From assembly GCA_003988855.1 (NCBI GenBank), contig QYAI01000005.1, positions 744,001 to 808,000 of the forward strand: a DNA stretch of 64,000 nt. The letters are read 5' to 3'. Below the pieces are notes generated by a model that did no database searches, had not been told where the DNA came from, and saw nothing but the letters and a program-made list of their open reading frames with translations. The stretch is from Arachnopeziza araneosa. Lineage: Eukaryota > Ascomycota > Leotiomycetes > Helotiales > Arachnopezizaceae. Positions 1-12,740 of this stretch are shown one piece after another. The first letter of the stretch is position 1. Every line of letters begins with the position of its first letter. The translations under genes and the position numbers were made by a program.

Positions 1-2841
1 CTGTGTTGAAATTCGCCTCAGGACGAGTCAGTCCGCAAGAAGCCGTAAACCACGGTATTGTCTCAACTTCTCAAGGCCTATGCCCCAATGCGAAGAGGAC
101 AGGAAGAAGCTCTTTCTGCTTGTTCTTCCTCGAATTTAGACCATGATCCCCCTTTCTTGGTAAATAGCGCCCCGGTTAGATGATAAGCTTGAAGAGAAGC
201 TGTCTGGGGATGCTTATTAAATCAAAGTATTGGACCAAAGAAGTGGATGCCTGTAAATATTGGCAACTCTTGAACATCGGCTTCTTCTCCTCCCCCGGAA
301 CAACCTCGACTTTTGAGTATTGACAGCACTACGGCGAGTTTTGTCTACATTTACCTTATTTTGATCTCAATTCCTAATCCAGAGTGGCAGCCTGACTGGC
401 ATTATTTGTTTATGCAGCAAATCGAGCGGGCTAGAAATTCTTCGAGGCTTCATGTTGACATTCCAGGAACATTGAGCTATGCTGCTAGGGTTGGTATTAG
501 GAACTCTTAACAACTGTTACTTCATACCTCCGATAAAATATTCTGGCATGTTGGCGATAGAAGGGCAATTGGAAGCAATTTTCAATACACAAAGCTACAT
601 TTCGAGCCTCCAAGTCAATACAAACTGGGCCGTCCATACTATCCCAAAATCGTTGGATATCATCTCCAATACTTCCTACTTTGAATAATCTCCAGTTTGA
701 GATTGCAGAAGGGTGGTTAAATGCTCGAAAGACAAATTTCACAGCCTGTGGGATGCACGCCAAGTCCTGATAGCTTGAGTTTTTACAATCAACCAAATTC
801 CGGAAGTCAACAATCAATAATGCAGCTCCGAACTATAAAGATAGAGGCTCTTGGGGTATGTCACTATATTAAGTCTTTACCAAAACCTTCTAAAGAAGTT
901 TACTAAGTCTCCCGCGCTCACCGTTAGCCATAGAGTCGAATCTTCAAACCCCCTCTTTGTAGCAATCCGTCTGGACAACCTCGCTTGTTCCCTCTCTTAC
1001 ATTCCCGGAACCAAAAGAAGGGTAAAGACAATCTGAAAGCGTACGTTTGCGGAGTTTTTGATACGGTAAATGGAGAATGCTCAGGGGTTCAAGACTATCG
1101 CTACTGAAGATTGTTCCTCAAACGCGCCTACCTTTCCCTCGACCGACAAGCTTGAACACTCGAATGCCAAAGCGCTGGCCGCCCTATAAAAAGAGAATTA
1201 TTGGCTCTCTTGATTCCACTAAGCAAGTACAATCCATGTAGGACAGACCTCCCTCCAGACCGAGGTGTGGTCAAGGTCTTCATGATCCACTCCCAAGTAA
1301 ACACAAAAGACAAGTTGTTGGATCTATTACTCGGACACGAACGCGCAAGGATCAACAATAGAGTTTCAACAAGGCATATACTCGGAATGAAGTTTATCCA
1401 GCAAGCACTCGCAAATAAAACGCCCAACTAACCGGTCCCGCCGCATCTCAGTTATTTTCAAACGAATCCGCGAGCTCAGAACACGGCGTAAACCAAGAAT
1501 ACATCAGTATTGTTTCTTTCCATCCTCAACATTCAATGATCAAAGATCATGGCTGACACTCTGTGACAAAGACGTCAGAATAGGGAAACCTTGGCTTCGA
1601 TTCATCGTAACCGAATTATCTGTACGAGCAAGAAGTTGATCATATCAAGCATTGAATCCTCGAAAGTAGCTTCAAAAATTGCTCGATTGTTTACACAAGG
1701 AGTCTGCTATTGTCAATATGCTAGCCCAGAGCAAAACCAACACCGAGAAACGGAACATAACCTGGAAGCGAGATTAGGAACAAGGCACACTCCTTCTTGC
1801 TTCAACACATACCATATCCTGTCATTGGGAAGGATATTCAATTGCTCTGCAGACAGTAGTGAATAGATTCCTTGCAGCTATTTACAATAAATAGGCTATG
1901 TGATCGAAAGCCACAAGAATTCACAGAGACTTACAGGTAGGTGATTGGGTTTCTTATGGATTCGTGTCCACGCGTGTGGCCATCAATAGGTAGGAAACTT
2001 GATCTCGGTGCAAAGCTGCTATACATTAGTCTCGGCATCTCATAATACGAGGATCGGATTCCGAAAACGAGAGATGTTTTCAAGTGGACGAAATGTTAGA
2101 TCTTTTACTCCAGAAGCGCATATCAGAAATGGGAAGCGAATATTATTTTTCTTTTTGGGCTTACGGATTATTTCTCAAGCCAAACAGTTTTAGGAGGAAG
2201 TGCTTGGGAAGTTTAGAGTAAAACTTCAACTTTGGGTTACGGCTTAGTTTCGTGCCACTCCCGTGTCGAAATGCAACGAACATCTTCTGACTTTGGCTCT
2301 TTAAACAAGAGCCTAGATAAAACAACGCTTATCGTGCTTATCTTTTATATCGAAATGCAACAAACTATCCCATGTCCATGTTTATTTTTCCTACTTGGAT
2401 AGAGTCAAAATACTTCCACCTGGTGTGGACCATCCCGTGTCGATGTGCAACAAAACCTTTCTTCTAACACCTGAGAGTTCGGGTGCTTTTAGTTCTCACC
2501 AGATGGGGCTAAATAAAGTTCAGCTGGAGGTCAAGTACTTAGAAAACCGAGTTTATTTCAATTCAATTACCTCCCTTGTGCATTATTTTTGGTGTATGTA
2601 AAGAGTCTCATGCTTTTTGGATTACGTCCATCCGATTCACAAGCTCATAGCTTCCACTACTGCAATCACTAACTACACTTTGTTGTTAAAAACATCACTG
2701 AGAAAATGAATGCAACGGAGTTGAATACTGCACTCTATTTGCTTATGCTCATGCTGTTACGGGTATACGCTTTAAGTCGCCCAAACCATAACTCCAACAA
2801 TGTACTTGCTTCCTCCTCCATTTACCACCGCCAGAACTCTA
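1..2841. other. Gene-poor left end
   Basis: No gene that I can support. Open frames of 60-106 codons occur on both strands and overlap one another, as expected by chance. A loosely repeated motif (CCCGTGTCGA then A/T, A/G, TGCAAC) appears near 2262-2290 and 2432-2455, with a partial copy near 2350. This may be decayed repeat DNA. Confidence 0.5.
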
Positions 2842-4122
2842 TCAACAAGTAAAGTATCTTCGTCTGCATACACTTGATGGTCGGCTTCGCCTCCTCTCCC
2901 CGATGCACCAATTACACTCCTTCATCGAACAAAAAGCATCCCAATCCCGCTCTTCACCAACCACACAGAAACTACACCCACATTGAAAGTCCGCCCCCAC
3001 CACACCCCTCCCCTTCTCCACCTTCTTATCCTTCAAAGCCGTCCCAACTTCCGCCTGCCACACCGCTCTGCCCACTCGATACGGCATCTGCCCGATCAGC
3101 CTCAGCCTGGACTCCTCCCCGAGATGACTCCTCGCCTCCTGCAAAACCGGGCTGCTCATCTCGTTCAATTTGTTCACCGTCTCGCAATCTCCCTCCTGGT
3201 GCTGCTGATGCACCAGGTACTTCCTCTGCATGAAGCGATCCAGGACGCTGAACTCGAGCTCGAGTCGTGCAAGGGCGGGAGAGTTGGCCATGAAGCGGGA
3301 GAGGGTCATGGCTATGCTGAATTTTGCAACGGGAGAGAGGACGCGGATCGTGAGGGTTGTGAGAGATGAGAAGGGGAAATGGATGCCCAGGAAGTTGGAG
3401 AGGACGAGGTGGTCTCCTGCGTGACGGTCCTCTGGGTCACAGGCCCGTCGTGGTCCGAGGTATGCTGGTCGATCGCTGCCACTGTTTCTCCATTAGTTCT
3501 TGTCATCCCTTTCGTCTGATATCGGTCAGAGTGAGATGGATGAACTGAAGACTTACCCGGTGTATACACACAGGCGTCTCACGCTCTTCAGCAAGTCGCG
3601 AGATGTTTCCTTCACATCTTCGATGAGCCCCACGTTGCTGCTTGAGAGATGGAAGACGTGGCGGGCTCTATAGATGTGCACGACCTCTGCGGAGAGTGAC
3701 TTGTTCGAAGCGCATAGAGCTCGTTGGAGTGGGAGGATGCTACTGCTGGATTCGGTGAATGAATATTCCCAGATCAAGTCACGGATCTCCTGAGGGAGCT
3801 TATTGAGTGGCGAAACGGTTGTAGCTCCTAGTACTGCGGTGGAGGTGGAAGCTTTCGAGAGGGTCGGGAGTGAGAGTGCTTTGCTTCGTTTGGGTCCTTT
3901 TCTACCTTCGCTGAACCTGACTGTTTTGATGGAAGGGCTACGCCCCCGCTTCGAGACGAGAATGGTAGAATTATCGTCCAAGTGTTTGGGTGATCTAAGG
4001 ACTGATTGCAGATGAACCAAATACTTGTGGATAGAAGCTGGCAAGTTTGGATTGGCAAGTAGATCGGTCTTGCTCGTCTTGGCCTGGGCGACCTCTAGGT
4101 CTGCGGTATGAGAAGAGGCCAT
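2842..4122 (-). CDS. 2EXR-domain (F-box-like) protein
   Basis: Two-exon gene: exon 1 4122-3557, exon 2 3475-2842, about 399 residues. The 81-nt intron runs from GTAAGT to a GGCAG acceptor, has an ACTAATG branch-like site, and joins the frames cleanly (phase 2). Near residue 105 the motif LNKLPQEIRDLIWEYSF fits the 2EXR/F-box-like domain common in Pezizomycotina. The first 90 residues are Ser/Lys-rich and probably disordered. A long exon 2 carries scattered Cys residues near its end (CGCSFC, CNWC). Molecular function is unknown for most of the family. An upstream intron or a later start cannot be excluded. Confidence 0.8.
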
Positions 4123-5373
4123 CGTGAGAGTTCAAGAAAGATTTTGAAAAGTCCAGATGAAATAAGGTAATTCTTCTTGAGTATTTCAGGAGCACAGAGG
4201 GAGGGTTTTGCTGATTTGATGGACCTGAGTCAAACACTGTTTGTCGAGAAAGAAGGAAGAAAGCTCAAGAGAATAAAATGTTAATTGAATGGAGGGGTTG
4301 GGATTATATATTCGAATCAGAAAATAATGTACAATAGCACTGCAAGCTATTGTGGGATGATCTCATCACTACTATTGTTAGTTTGCTGGTGATTTTAGTG
4401 ACAATGCTGGTGAATAAATCTCGACGAGAGTGATTTTCAAAACTCAAATGGCAAATAAACAAGCGACAGAATCATAATGCATCGAAGCAACGCCAAGAAA
4501 GAAAAATTAGGAAGACCCGGTTCTTCTATATAATAATAAATCTTTTTCAGCCTCAAGAAGTGAGAAGCTGTCGATAAGTAACGGTTCTGGATGTGCTTCC
4601 CGATTCGCTTAGTGCTTAGCAGTGATACCACCCAAACTTTGAAACCTCATCAGCGGATAGGCTCGCTCGTAGGGCTGAAAAAACATCATACAGCATTTGA
4701 TAAGAAGTTAATTTAGCAGGGCCTCTGAAAAACCCGATGCCAGGGAAGCGGTTGGTTAGACTGGCGGGAGCGGATTTAAGTCGTGGGATGGTTTGCATCA
4801 GCAGAAAACTATGATTGACCATGCTGAAATGAGTTGGGAGTGGAGGGAATTGGCCTTTTGATTTCGGCATCTCGACGAGATCTAGCGCTAATTTACCATT
4901 CTCTCTTTTGCTTGACAGAATTGGTTGTCTCACCGCTTGTAGGCTTGTGATCATAGACTCGCTCGATTCTCCTTGATAAATTGATTCCTCGCTGAGGTTT
5001 GGAGAAAACTTGTATGCCCGAGAGAAACGAGGCAAAACAGGCAACGCATGCGCTTAATCAAGGTAATACAGTAAGACAGGCGATACAAAACAAGTCCATT
5101 CAAAGTAAATTGAAAAGCGAATCTTATGTGACCTGATATCCGAACGCACTCACGATGGGAATAGCAATTCTTTGATCTCACACGATGGAATATCCAATCC
5201 AATCACGCGCTAAATTGACAAAGCACATTGTAGGAGCAGAGTCGTTTCTCCACCAGTATTGTGATTCTGCAAAACTTTCCCAATCCTAGAGTCAAGGGAA
5301 ATCATGTTCCAGCCCGCTCCAAACGCCGTCATATGCATACATATCATACATCAGCCGGACACGTATCGTAGCA
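4123..5373. other. Intergenic
   Basis: Upstream of the 2EXR gene and downstream of CBP4. The overlapping minus-strand frames at 4437-5202 lack recognisable domains. I see no gene here. Confidence 0.5.
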
Positions 5374-5859
5374 CTATAAGCTCCCACCAGGAACAGGTTT
5401 GATGCCTGCTTTCCTGATCTCTTCTTTCCTAGCCTCGATTTCTTGCATCAGTTTAGTTTGCTCTGCAATCTTCCCATCTCTTCGATTTTGCTCGGATTCT
5501 GCAGCTGCCTCCCAAACTAAGTCATGACAATTAGCTTCCATCCTAATACCCATCAATGAATAGGAATCATCATACTGGTCTTGTCTGACTTGGAATATTC
5601 CTTGAGCTTCGTCACAAAGTTGTCGAAATCTTGCTGCCTCTCCAACCTGTTCTCTAGACTTCGTTTCTGGAGATCGGGATTGTATTTTAGGAACAGCTCT
5701 TCTTCAGTAGGTGAGACGTATAGCACCAATGCTGGGCCACCTATGCAGCATATTGCGCCGCTGGGAGTATCAGCACCGGGCTTCTGAATGGGAGAGAGCG
5801 ACTGCTCACGCTGCCAGCATCTTACCATACATAACCCAGTTGGTCGGTTTTGGAGGCAT
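5374..5859 (-). CDS. cbp4: Cytochrome b mRNA-processing/complex III assembly factor CBP4
   Basis: Three exons (5859-5810, 5760-5576, 5516-5374) give a 125-residue protein. The start MPPKPTNWVMYGKMLAA lies in a 50-nt first exon. After splicing, a short hydrophobic segment (about residues 14-33, including ICCIGGPALVLYV) makes a single inner-membrane anchor. It is followed by SPTEEELFLKYNPDLQKRS and a charged helical tail, as in fungal CBP4. CBP4 helps assemble cytochrome bc1 by acting with newly made cytochrome b at the mitochondrial inner membrane. Introns are 49 and 59 nt; the second (GTATGA...TTAG) restores the conserved SDK-T/P-IW junction. Length and architecture match the family. Confidence is high. 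Confidence 0.9.
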
Positions 5860-7261
5860 GGTTGTAACTCGTGTCAGAGAGCTATGATTTGCAAATGGCG
5901 TTGGAGCTGCGCAACATCTAGAAGGACGGGGTTCTATGTGATGTCAATTGGGTAGCATTAAGGCTCTCGTTGTTTCGGTTTGTTTCAATGACAGAATGAC
6001 TATGATGGTATTTCTACGGCGACCTATGAAGAGTGCAGATTACTGGGGGAAGAAGTGGCTGTGCTAATGTGGCGTGTGGCATCCTACGAACCAGAGTCGC
6101 CATCCGCGATGCTTCAAACAGCAGCCTTGAAGCAGAGTGTCACACTCGGTTCCTGAATCCTCCGTCAACAGTCGATCATCCAGAGAGAATCCCGATAGAG
6201 CCACACTTGGATCATCATGAGGTCTTTTCGCTGTCAACCACGACAAAATGTTGGAGTTGAGGTTTGAGGTATCTGCGAGATCTGCTTCATCCCATCATTC
6301 CCTACACAATACATAGTCAATGTTACACATCATGTATCTCAGTGAGCTGAATCTCTGTGCTCAAAACTTCTACCTGTTTCCAAGTTTGCCCACCTTATCA
6401 GACCTGGAGAGACGGATGCTGTCTGGAATCCGGATTTCTGGACATGGCACCAGGGCGTTTTCCACCAAGAGCTAGTTGAGCTTGCTTTGGCCTTCTTCCT
6501 CAAGTTTTGCCTTCTTTCCAAGACGAATTGTCTTCGTGGGCCAATGATCGGATTGTTCCTGCATTAGCTATCCCCTGAACCTGGACGGTGTTTGAGACGC
6601 TGAAATCCTCCAACGGCAACGAAGTGAGAAACACGCCTAACCTGAAGCCTCTCAATGCCGAGAGGAAGCAGGAGGAAAAGGAATTCGGCCACCTTGTCAA
6701 TGTCAATGCGATGGTGCAATGAGGAAGAGACGCCCGAAATATAATCTTAAATGCTCCGAAGGTTGTGTGAGAATTTGTTCCTTTAATAAATTCTGGTGGT
6801 GTAAGAGAGAATAAATAGCACTTGGGACAGTAACAATCCGTTGTGAGCCTCAAATAGGGGCCCCACACACACATCTCTCGCCTGTCTGATTCAGCGCCTG
6901 GACAAGCACAGGACAAGCGCATTGTTCTGGTCGTCCCTCACAGCCGCCTCGCCTTCCAGGACACCAGACAAACCAACTGCAACTTCCAACTATCCAGAAG
7001 ACTTATCTCTCCCTCCCTCTCTCTCTAGATCGACGAACAAGAACATTCCTTTTATCAAGCTTGCGACAACGCGGCAGACGCTCCTTTCGAGAACCTTCAT
7101 TCACCATCGCCAAGACGAACGTGCCGACACAACACCACAACACAACAAGAACACCTTCGAGATCGCGCATTCGTATTTCATGGCCGTCAGAGCTTAAGCC
7201 AGAAGGTTTTCTTCGAAGAATTGGGCCGCACTGAGTGTCTCCATACAGACATCACCACAAC
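5860..7261. other. Intergenic, upstream of the Chs4-like gene
   Basis: This region lies between two divergent genes. From about 6900 the plus strand becomes CT/CA-rich (a CTCTCCCTCC stretch near 7010), like the pyrimidine-rich leaders of highly expressed fungal genes. Open frames on both strands show no domain. Confidence 0.5.
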
Positions 7262-10200
7262 ATGGCGTACGACCAGGGCTACTATCAACAGCCGCAACGT
7301 CCCTACAACGGGAGAGCAGATCGGAGACCACCTCAAGGGTACGGTCCGCCTCCGCAGCAATATCCTCCGCAACAGCAATATGATGAATATCCCCAAGACA
7401 ATTACGGCTATGACGATTACGGGAATGGTTACGCACAGGACTACGACCAAGGATATCAGGATTATAATGGAGGCGGACGAGGAAACTATCCGCCACCTGA
7501 GAGAGATTACCCTCCGCCACAACAAGATTATTATGGCGGCGGTAGAGGAGGAATGCCGCCGCGAGGGCGGGGCGGACCAGGACCTATGCAAAGACCTCCA
7601 AATTCGGATGGAATGATGAGAGGTGGTTACGATCAGAGAGGAGGTGGAGGCAGAGGCTATCCTAACGGAGGTTCCGGGAGAGGGGGCAGACCTCCGCCCT
7701 TGGAGAGAGCGCCCTCCTCAGATCCTGGACGTGAGTTCTTGCGATGGTTTGATTAGCCTGAGCTAACAACGTAGTAGAAAGAGGGCAGGGACAAATGTCT
7801 CGAAAGCCAGTGGTCTCTCCACCACGGTCTCCCAACATGTCAGCCTGGGACAATCCATTTCCGACCTTCCCTGGGGCAAAGAAGAAGACAGCAGTATCAG
7901 AGGAAGAAGAGATTTTGCAGAAGATGTCCAATATGGATGTTGGAGGTCAGAATAGACAGAAACCTGCCGGTGGTAAGGGAAATGGTCGCCGAGCTAACTC
8001 GATGGACGATTATGATCTTACTGGACTGCCATCACTGGATGACCCAGGAAGAGGACCTTACCCGAATGATTATTCTAAACCCGAGCAAAGAAACATGCCA
8101 CCTAGAGGTTACCCCCCACAAGGACCTCCACAGCAAGGCTATGGAGAACCTCGAAGAGGCCCCCCAGGTCCTGGATATGGACCTCCACAGCGTCAGAATA
8201 CATTTGAACAATCGGGATATAATGATCGAGGCTATGGCCAAGGCCCAGTCTCCCCAGTAAGAGACGGCTTTGGCCCACCTGCCAGAAGTATGACAATGCC
8301 AAATGGAGCCCCCTCGCAAATGGGATCTAAACCTCCAAGGCCTATGATGGATGATGTTGGTCCTAGTGCACCATATAATGGTCCTGTTGGTCGTGGTATG
8401 CCTCTAAGACCGAATACAGCTTCTGGAAACCGACCTCCTCCACAGCGGCAGTACCCAAATCAAGGACCGCCAGTAGATCCCCATGCGAATTCTGATAGTA
8501 GAGGTCCATATCCGCAGCCAGCGAGGCGGCAGAGTGTGAGTGATCTCTACGATGACTACTATGGCTCGGAAGCACCACTGGAAAAGCCACAATCTGCTGG
8601 TTCAGATAATCCAGATTTCAAGGCCCGAGCAACGCAAGGACCACAACGGAGAGACAATTCGATTGATGTGCCTCCAGTTGCAATACCGACTGGTTACGGC
8701 CAGCCTATGCAATCTAGACCTGACGTTCGTGGACAGATACAACCTCAAAGCGCTACATTTGAGATGGCAGGTGATGCGCCTCCACTCCCTAGTAGCTATG
8801 CACAAAGTAATGACGACGAGTATGGCAATGATTCCTATAGTCGTGGACCTGGACGAGGCCCCCCACCTCAAGATTATGGCGGATACAACGACCCGGCAGA
8901 GCAAAATGGCCCACCTCCTCGAACCGCATCAGCAGCTGGTGGAAGACCTGGGCCTGGCTTTTCCGGCGGACTTCCAAGTGGGCCCAAACCTGGCTATCAA
9001 GGTCTTCCTAACGGTCCATCTCCTAATAACATGCCTCGACAAACACCACCAAGTGAGGGTGGTCTTCCTTCTCATCCCCCACCAGTTCGCGCTGGTTTAA
9101 TACCGAATTCAGTTGCAGCGCAAGCTAGTAACAAACCCACCCCTGTCCGTAATTATAATAGTATCACTCCTACCCAACAGCAAACTTCATCTTCTTCAAC
9201 ACCATCCTCAGCACCTGCTTCAGCTGAACCAACTCCCGTAACGGAAGCTGAGCTTAACTCGCTTAAAAACACAGTCAAAATCAATCCCAATGACCAAGCT
9301 TCCCAGATGCTTCTCGCCCGTCGTTTGGTTGAGGCTTCAGAAGTGCTTGTTGCTTCCATACCCGATCAACGTGCACGGAACAAGGCTCGCGAAAAGTATG
9401 TGATGGATGCACACAAACTTCTCAAGAAACTTGTTGCTGTTCAAAACACTGAGGCTATGTTTTATCTAGCAGACTGCTATGGACGTGGTGCCCTTGGCTT
9501 GGAAACAGATCACAAAGAAGCATTCTCCCTCTATCAATCAGCTGCCAAAGCAGGGCATTCTGCAGCCGCTTACCGTACAGCCGTCTGCTGCGAATTAGGC
9601 AACGAAGAGGGAGGCGGCACCCGGAAGGACCCCCTAAAAGCTATCCAGTGGTACAAACGCGCTGCTATGCTCGGTGACACGCCAGCCATGTACAAGATGG
9701 GAATTGTACAACTCAAGGGGCTTCTAGGACAGCCCAAAAATCCCCGTGAAGCAGTTGGATGGCTCAAACGTGCGGCTGAGCGCGCAGATACTGAAAACCC
9801 CCACGCTTTGCATGAATTGGCTTTGCTATACGAACAGCCACAAAGCTCGGATTCATCTGTAGTGAGAGACGAAGCTTACTCCTACCAGCTGTTCCAACAA
9901 GCTGCTGATTTAGGATATAAATTCTCTCAGTTCCGCTTGGGTAGCGCATATGAATATGGTCTTTTCAATTGCCCTATTGATCCGAGGCAAAGTATCATGT
10001 GGTATTCTCGCGCAGCAGCTCAGGAAGAACATCAATCCGAGCTTGCACTATCAGGATGGTATCTCACGGGTAGTGAAGGCGTGCTACAACAGAGCGATAC
10101 AGAAGCTTACTTGTGGGCAAGGAAAGCTGCCATGGCAGGACTGGCAAAGGCGGAGTATGCAATGGGTTACTTTACCGAGGTGGGCATTGGGGCGCCGGCG

Positions 10201-10443
10201 AATCTTGAGGATGCTAAGAGGTGGTATTGGAGAGCCGCCGGTATGTTTTGATTCTTTCGATCACTATCTAAACACGCCTTAGCAAAGGACTAACTTTAAC
10301 CTACAGCTCAAAACTTCCCTAAAGCTCGCGAACGTCTCGAAGACCTCAAACGCGGTGGTGGCAAAGCAAGTCTCAAATCTCGAGAGAGAATCTCTCGCTC
10401 TAAGGTGGGCCAGCAAAATGAGGGAGAGTGTGCAGTCATGTAG
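7262..10443 (+). CDS. chs4: Chitin synthase activator, Chs4/Skt5 type, Sel1 repeats and CaaX box
   Basis: Three exons (7262-7730, 7775-10240, 10307-10443), about 1023 residues. The first ~650 residues are disordered and rich in Pro, Gly, Gln and Tyr (RGG and PPQ runs). From about residue 690 come Sel1-like repeats, e.g. EAFSLYQSAAKAGHSAAAY and KAIQWYKRAAMLGDTPAMY. The last exon ends in CAVM followed by the stop, a farnesylation-type CaaX box, as in yeast Chs4. The family activates class IV chitin synthase (Chs3) and places it at the plasma membrane or septum. Intron 1 ends in TAGTAG, so two acceptors 3 nt apart (exon start 7775 or 7778) both keep the frame. An in-frame ATG at 7235 is an alternative start. 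The last intron is 10241-10306. Confidence 0.9.
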
Positions 10444-11681
10444 TGCTGCTCTCCTGTCCCCAACCCTTACCCATGTGCGGTTTGAGTTTTATGTTACATC
10501 GTATACTTTTAAGGGGACAATCTCTTACTTAAGGCTTTAATAGAAGAATGGCAAAGATCTTTATTGAGCTGCCGATATCAAGCTCGCGATTCGAAAGACC
10601 TAGATACATCCCCCGAGTACTTGATGGTTGGAAATGACTTTTGGGCTGGTCCCTCCTGATAATGATTTTTTGATAAGCGACTTTGCGATCCTCTCCGATA
10701 AAAGGGCGTTATTACATTGGGAAGATGGAGTTGGAAATTGTGTTTATGTTCCGATTCTCATCAATGGATCTCCAAGTCCCTAGGCCATGTCCTTAAGCGT
10801 TTACCACAACCTGAGCTCTTGAATAACGAGGAAGAGTTTTAAGGGCTCGCGGTAGTTGATTCATGTATTTCATATACCAAGTATGGATATCAAGCGGTTT
10901 CAGAGTGGAATGGAAGAAACTGGGTATGAAGCAAAGCTGCTTGGGAGAGGAGATGGGAATCAGTGTGAATGTGTAAGAAGATAATAAATTTATTCCCCAT
11001 AATCTGTGAGATGTTGTTTCTTCATGATGTGTTCAATGTCGCACTAGATGGCTCATTTGCGATGGATAATGTCTTGAGCGTGGAAAGACAACATCTCTGC
11101 GTAGTCTGAAGCCGAATGTATCCTTAACTGTTGAGCTAAGAATGGGAGAACGAATTTCAAAACTCTTTTTCGTGCTAAGCATATGTTGATGAAAAGTGAG
11201 GGTCGAAGCTGGCTGAAAGGAGAAGATATATGACGAGTTAGTCGGCATCTGCAACTGAGACGGATTAGTTAGTGTAAATCTCAGCCGCTCTTCCCTCTCT
11301 CGATCGGATCTCAATTACGATTCTCAGATCAAGAGACCTCGTGCATATCAAACCGCTTTAACGTGGACGTGATGTGCTATTCAAAAAACCAAACAGATGT
11401 AGAAACCACTGATCTGATTGATATCCCATCTTTCGACTGCTATCATATCATACATGCCTTTCGGCGTTCTTCGTCCCAGTCTCCCTATACCTTGCAGTAG
11501 AATAGCAAAGCAAACCCCAAATATACGCCCAAAGCAAAAGAATCGAGCTCAGAATCGGAATCGAAACGAATCTAGCCAACCATGCCCTGTGATCGTCTTC
11601 TATTTTCACCGTCACTCTTTACTACAGCCCCAACCCTACTCATTCTCCCTCCCATCCTCATCTTGCACCATTCAATCGAGT
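10444..11681. other. Intergenic between convergent genes
   Basis: 3' regions of the Chs4-like gene and MPC2. Both strands have short open frames without domains. Nothing else seen. Confidence 0.5.
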
Positions 11682-12444
11682 TTAGGATTTGATGGCCGCT
11701 TCAACTTGTTTCTCGGCTGTCTCCGCCACATCCACTACATCCCCCTTCGCAGCCTCGAGTTGCGCCTTTGCATCCATGCCTTTCTGAGAGTAGTTATATG
11801 CGAGGATGCGAGAGACTTGGATAATACCGACCACTCCGAGGAAGAAGTTGACAGCTGCTAGGCTATTTGATACACATGTTAGCATCCCTTTCATCTTTAT
11901 CTCTAGGAATAGGAGAGTAGAGGGAATTGAGAAAGTTGGGATGACGTACAGCATATTTTTCGGCTTGATAACAAAGCACCATCTTGTCCAAATAATTCCG
12001 GTGGCTGTGATGGCAAGGTTTTGAGTGAGAGAGAGCTTCTCTGCCGGGCGGTAGAAGTCTGCGATGCCGGAGAGGACAATTCCCCACTATGAGAAGATAA
12101 AGTATTAGCGTGTAATTGCTTGGAGAACTATAGCGAATGCCTATTTCCAAGGTCCTTTATAGCATTTAATTGAAGACGGAGGGAATACCTTCATGACAGG
12201 AGCCCTATAAAGCACATTAGTATACATCCTTAATCATCCGGAAAACAGGAACCTACCAGAAATGCACAGTTTTCAAGCCAACAGGACTATTCCACATCCT
12301 CGCGAACCAGCTAACCTGCTCAGCCGCTGGCGCTGTCGTGCTCTGCCATCTCCTGCCGCCAGTCTGAAAGTGAGATCTAGTCGTCCTGAAGGCGAAATTT
12401 GACGAGCGAAACGCAGGTCGTGCCGCAGCGCGAATTGCAGACAT
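11682..12444 (-). CDS. mpc2: Mitochondrial pyruvate carrier subunit (MPC2 type)
   Basis: Four exons: 12444-12257, 12204-12189 (a 16-nt microexon), 12086-11950 and 11862-11682, giving 173 residues. The N terminus (MSAIRAAARPAFRSSNFAFR) is Arg/Ala/Ser-rich without acidic residues, as in a mitochondrial presequence. After splicing the family core appears: FWAPVMKWGIVLSGIADFYR, then RPAEKLSLTQNLAITATG, then IWTRWCFVIKPKN and AAVNFFLGVVGIIQVSRI. These form the small membrane helices of MPC2/3 subunits, which pair with MPC1 to import pyruvate across the inner membrane. The Ala/Glu/Lys-rich C-terminal tail is a common fungal extension. The start is 296 bp from the divergent complex I gene. Confidence 0.92.
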
Positions 12445-12740
12445 GTTGATTGAGTGGAGAGTGTTGGACCGATTAGATGGATTGGGGAGGGGGATGAGGA
12501 GAAGGGATCACGGCGCAGGATCGAGTAGTGGTAATGGATAAATAACAAGATTCCAGGATAAGCTCTTGTTGAGTTTTCGGACTTAAGGTGACTGTTGTGG
12601 GTGCCCGCCATCGGTGGTACATAATATTTTTAGCGCCACTTATGCAACTTTATGCACTAAGCTCAACTTTGTCAACGACAGCTTCCCGACCGCGACTGTC
12701 CAGCGAAGGAGAAGACCAATTGATCCTCAACGCAACAATC
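12445..12740. promoter_or_regulatory. Shared divergent promoter of MPC2 and complex I B8 subunit
   Basis: Only 296 bp separate the two start codons, which point away from each other, so both upstream regions must lie here. Both products are mitochondrial and act in pyruvate use and respiration, which makes co-regulation plausible (inference). No specific factor site was identified. Confidence 0.6.

Noticed and set aside
497..817. 106-codon minus-strand frame considered as a HET-type fragment
   Set aside because: No HET motif could be found and both neighbours are non-coding in all frames.
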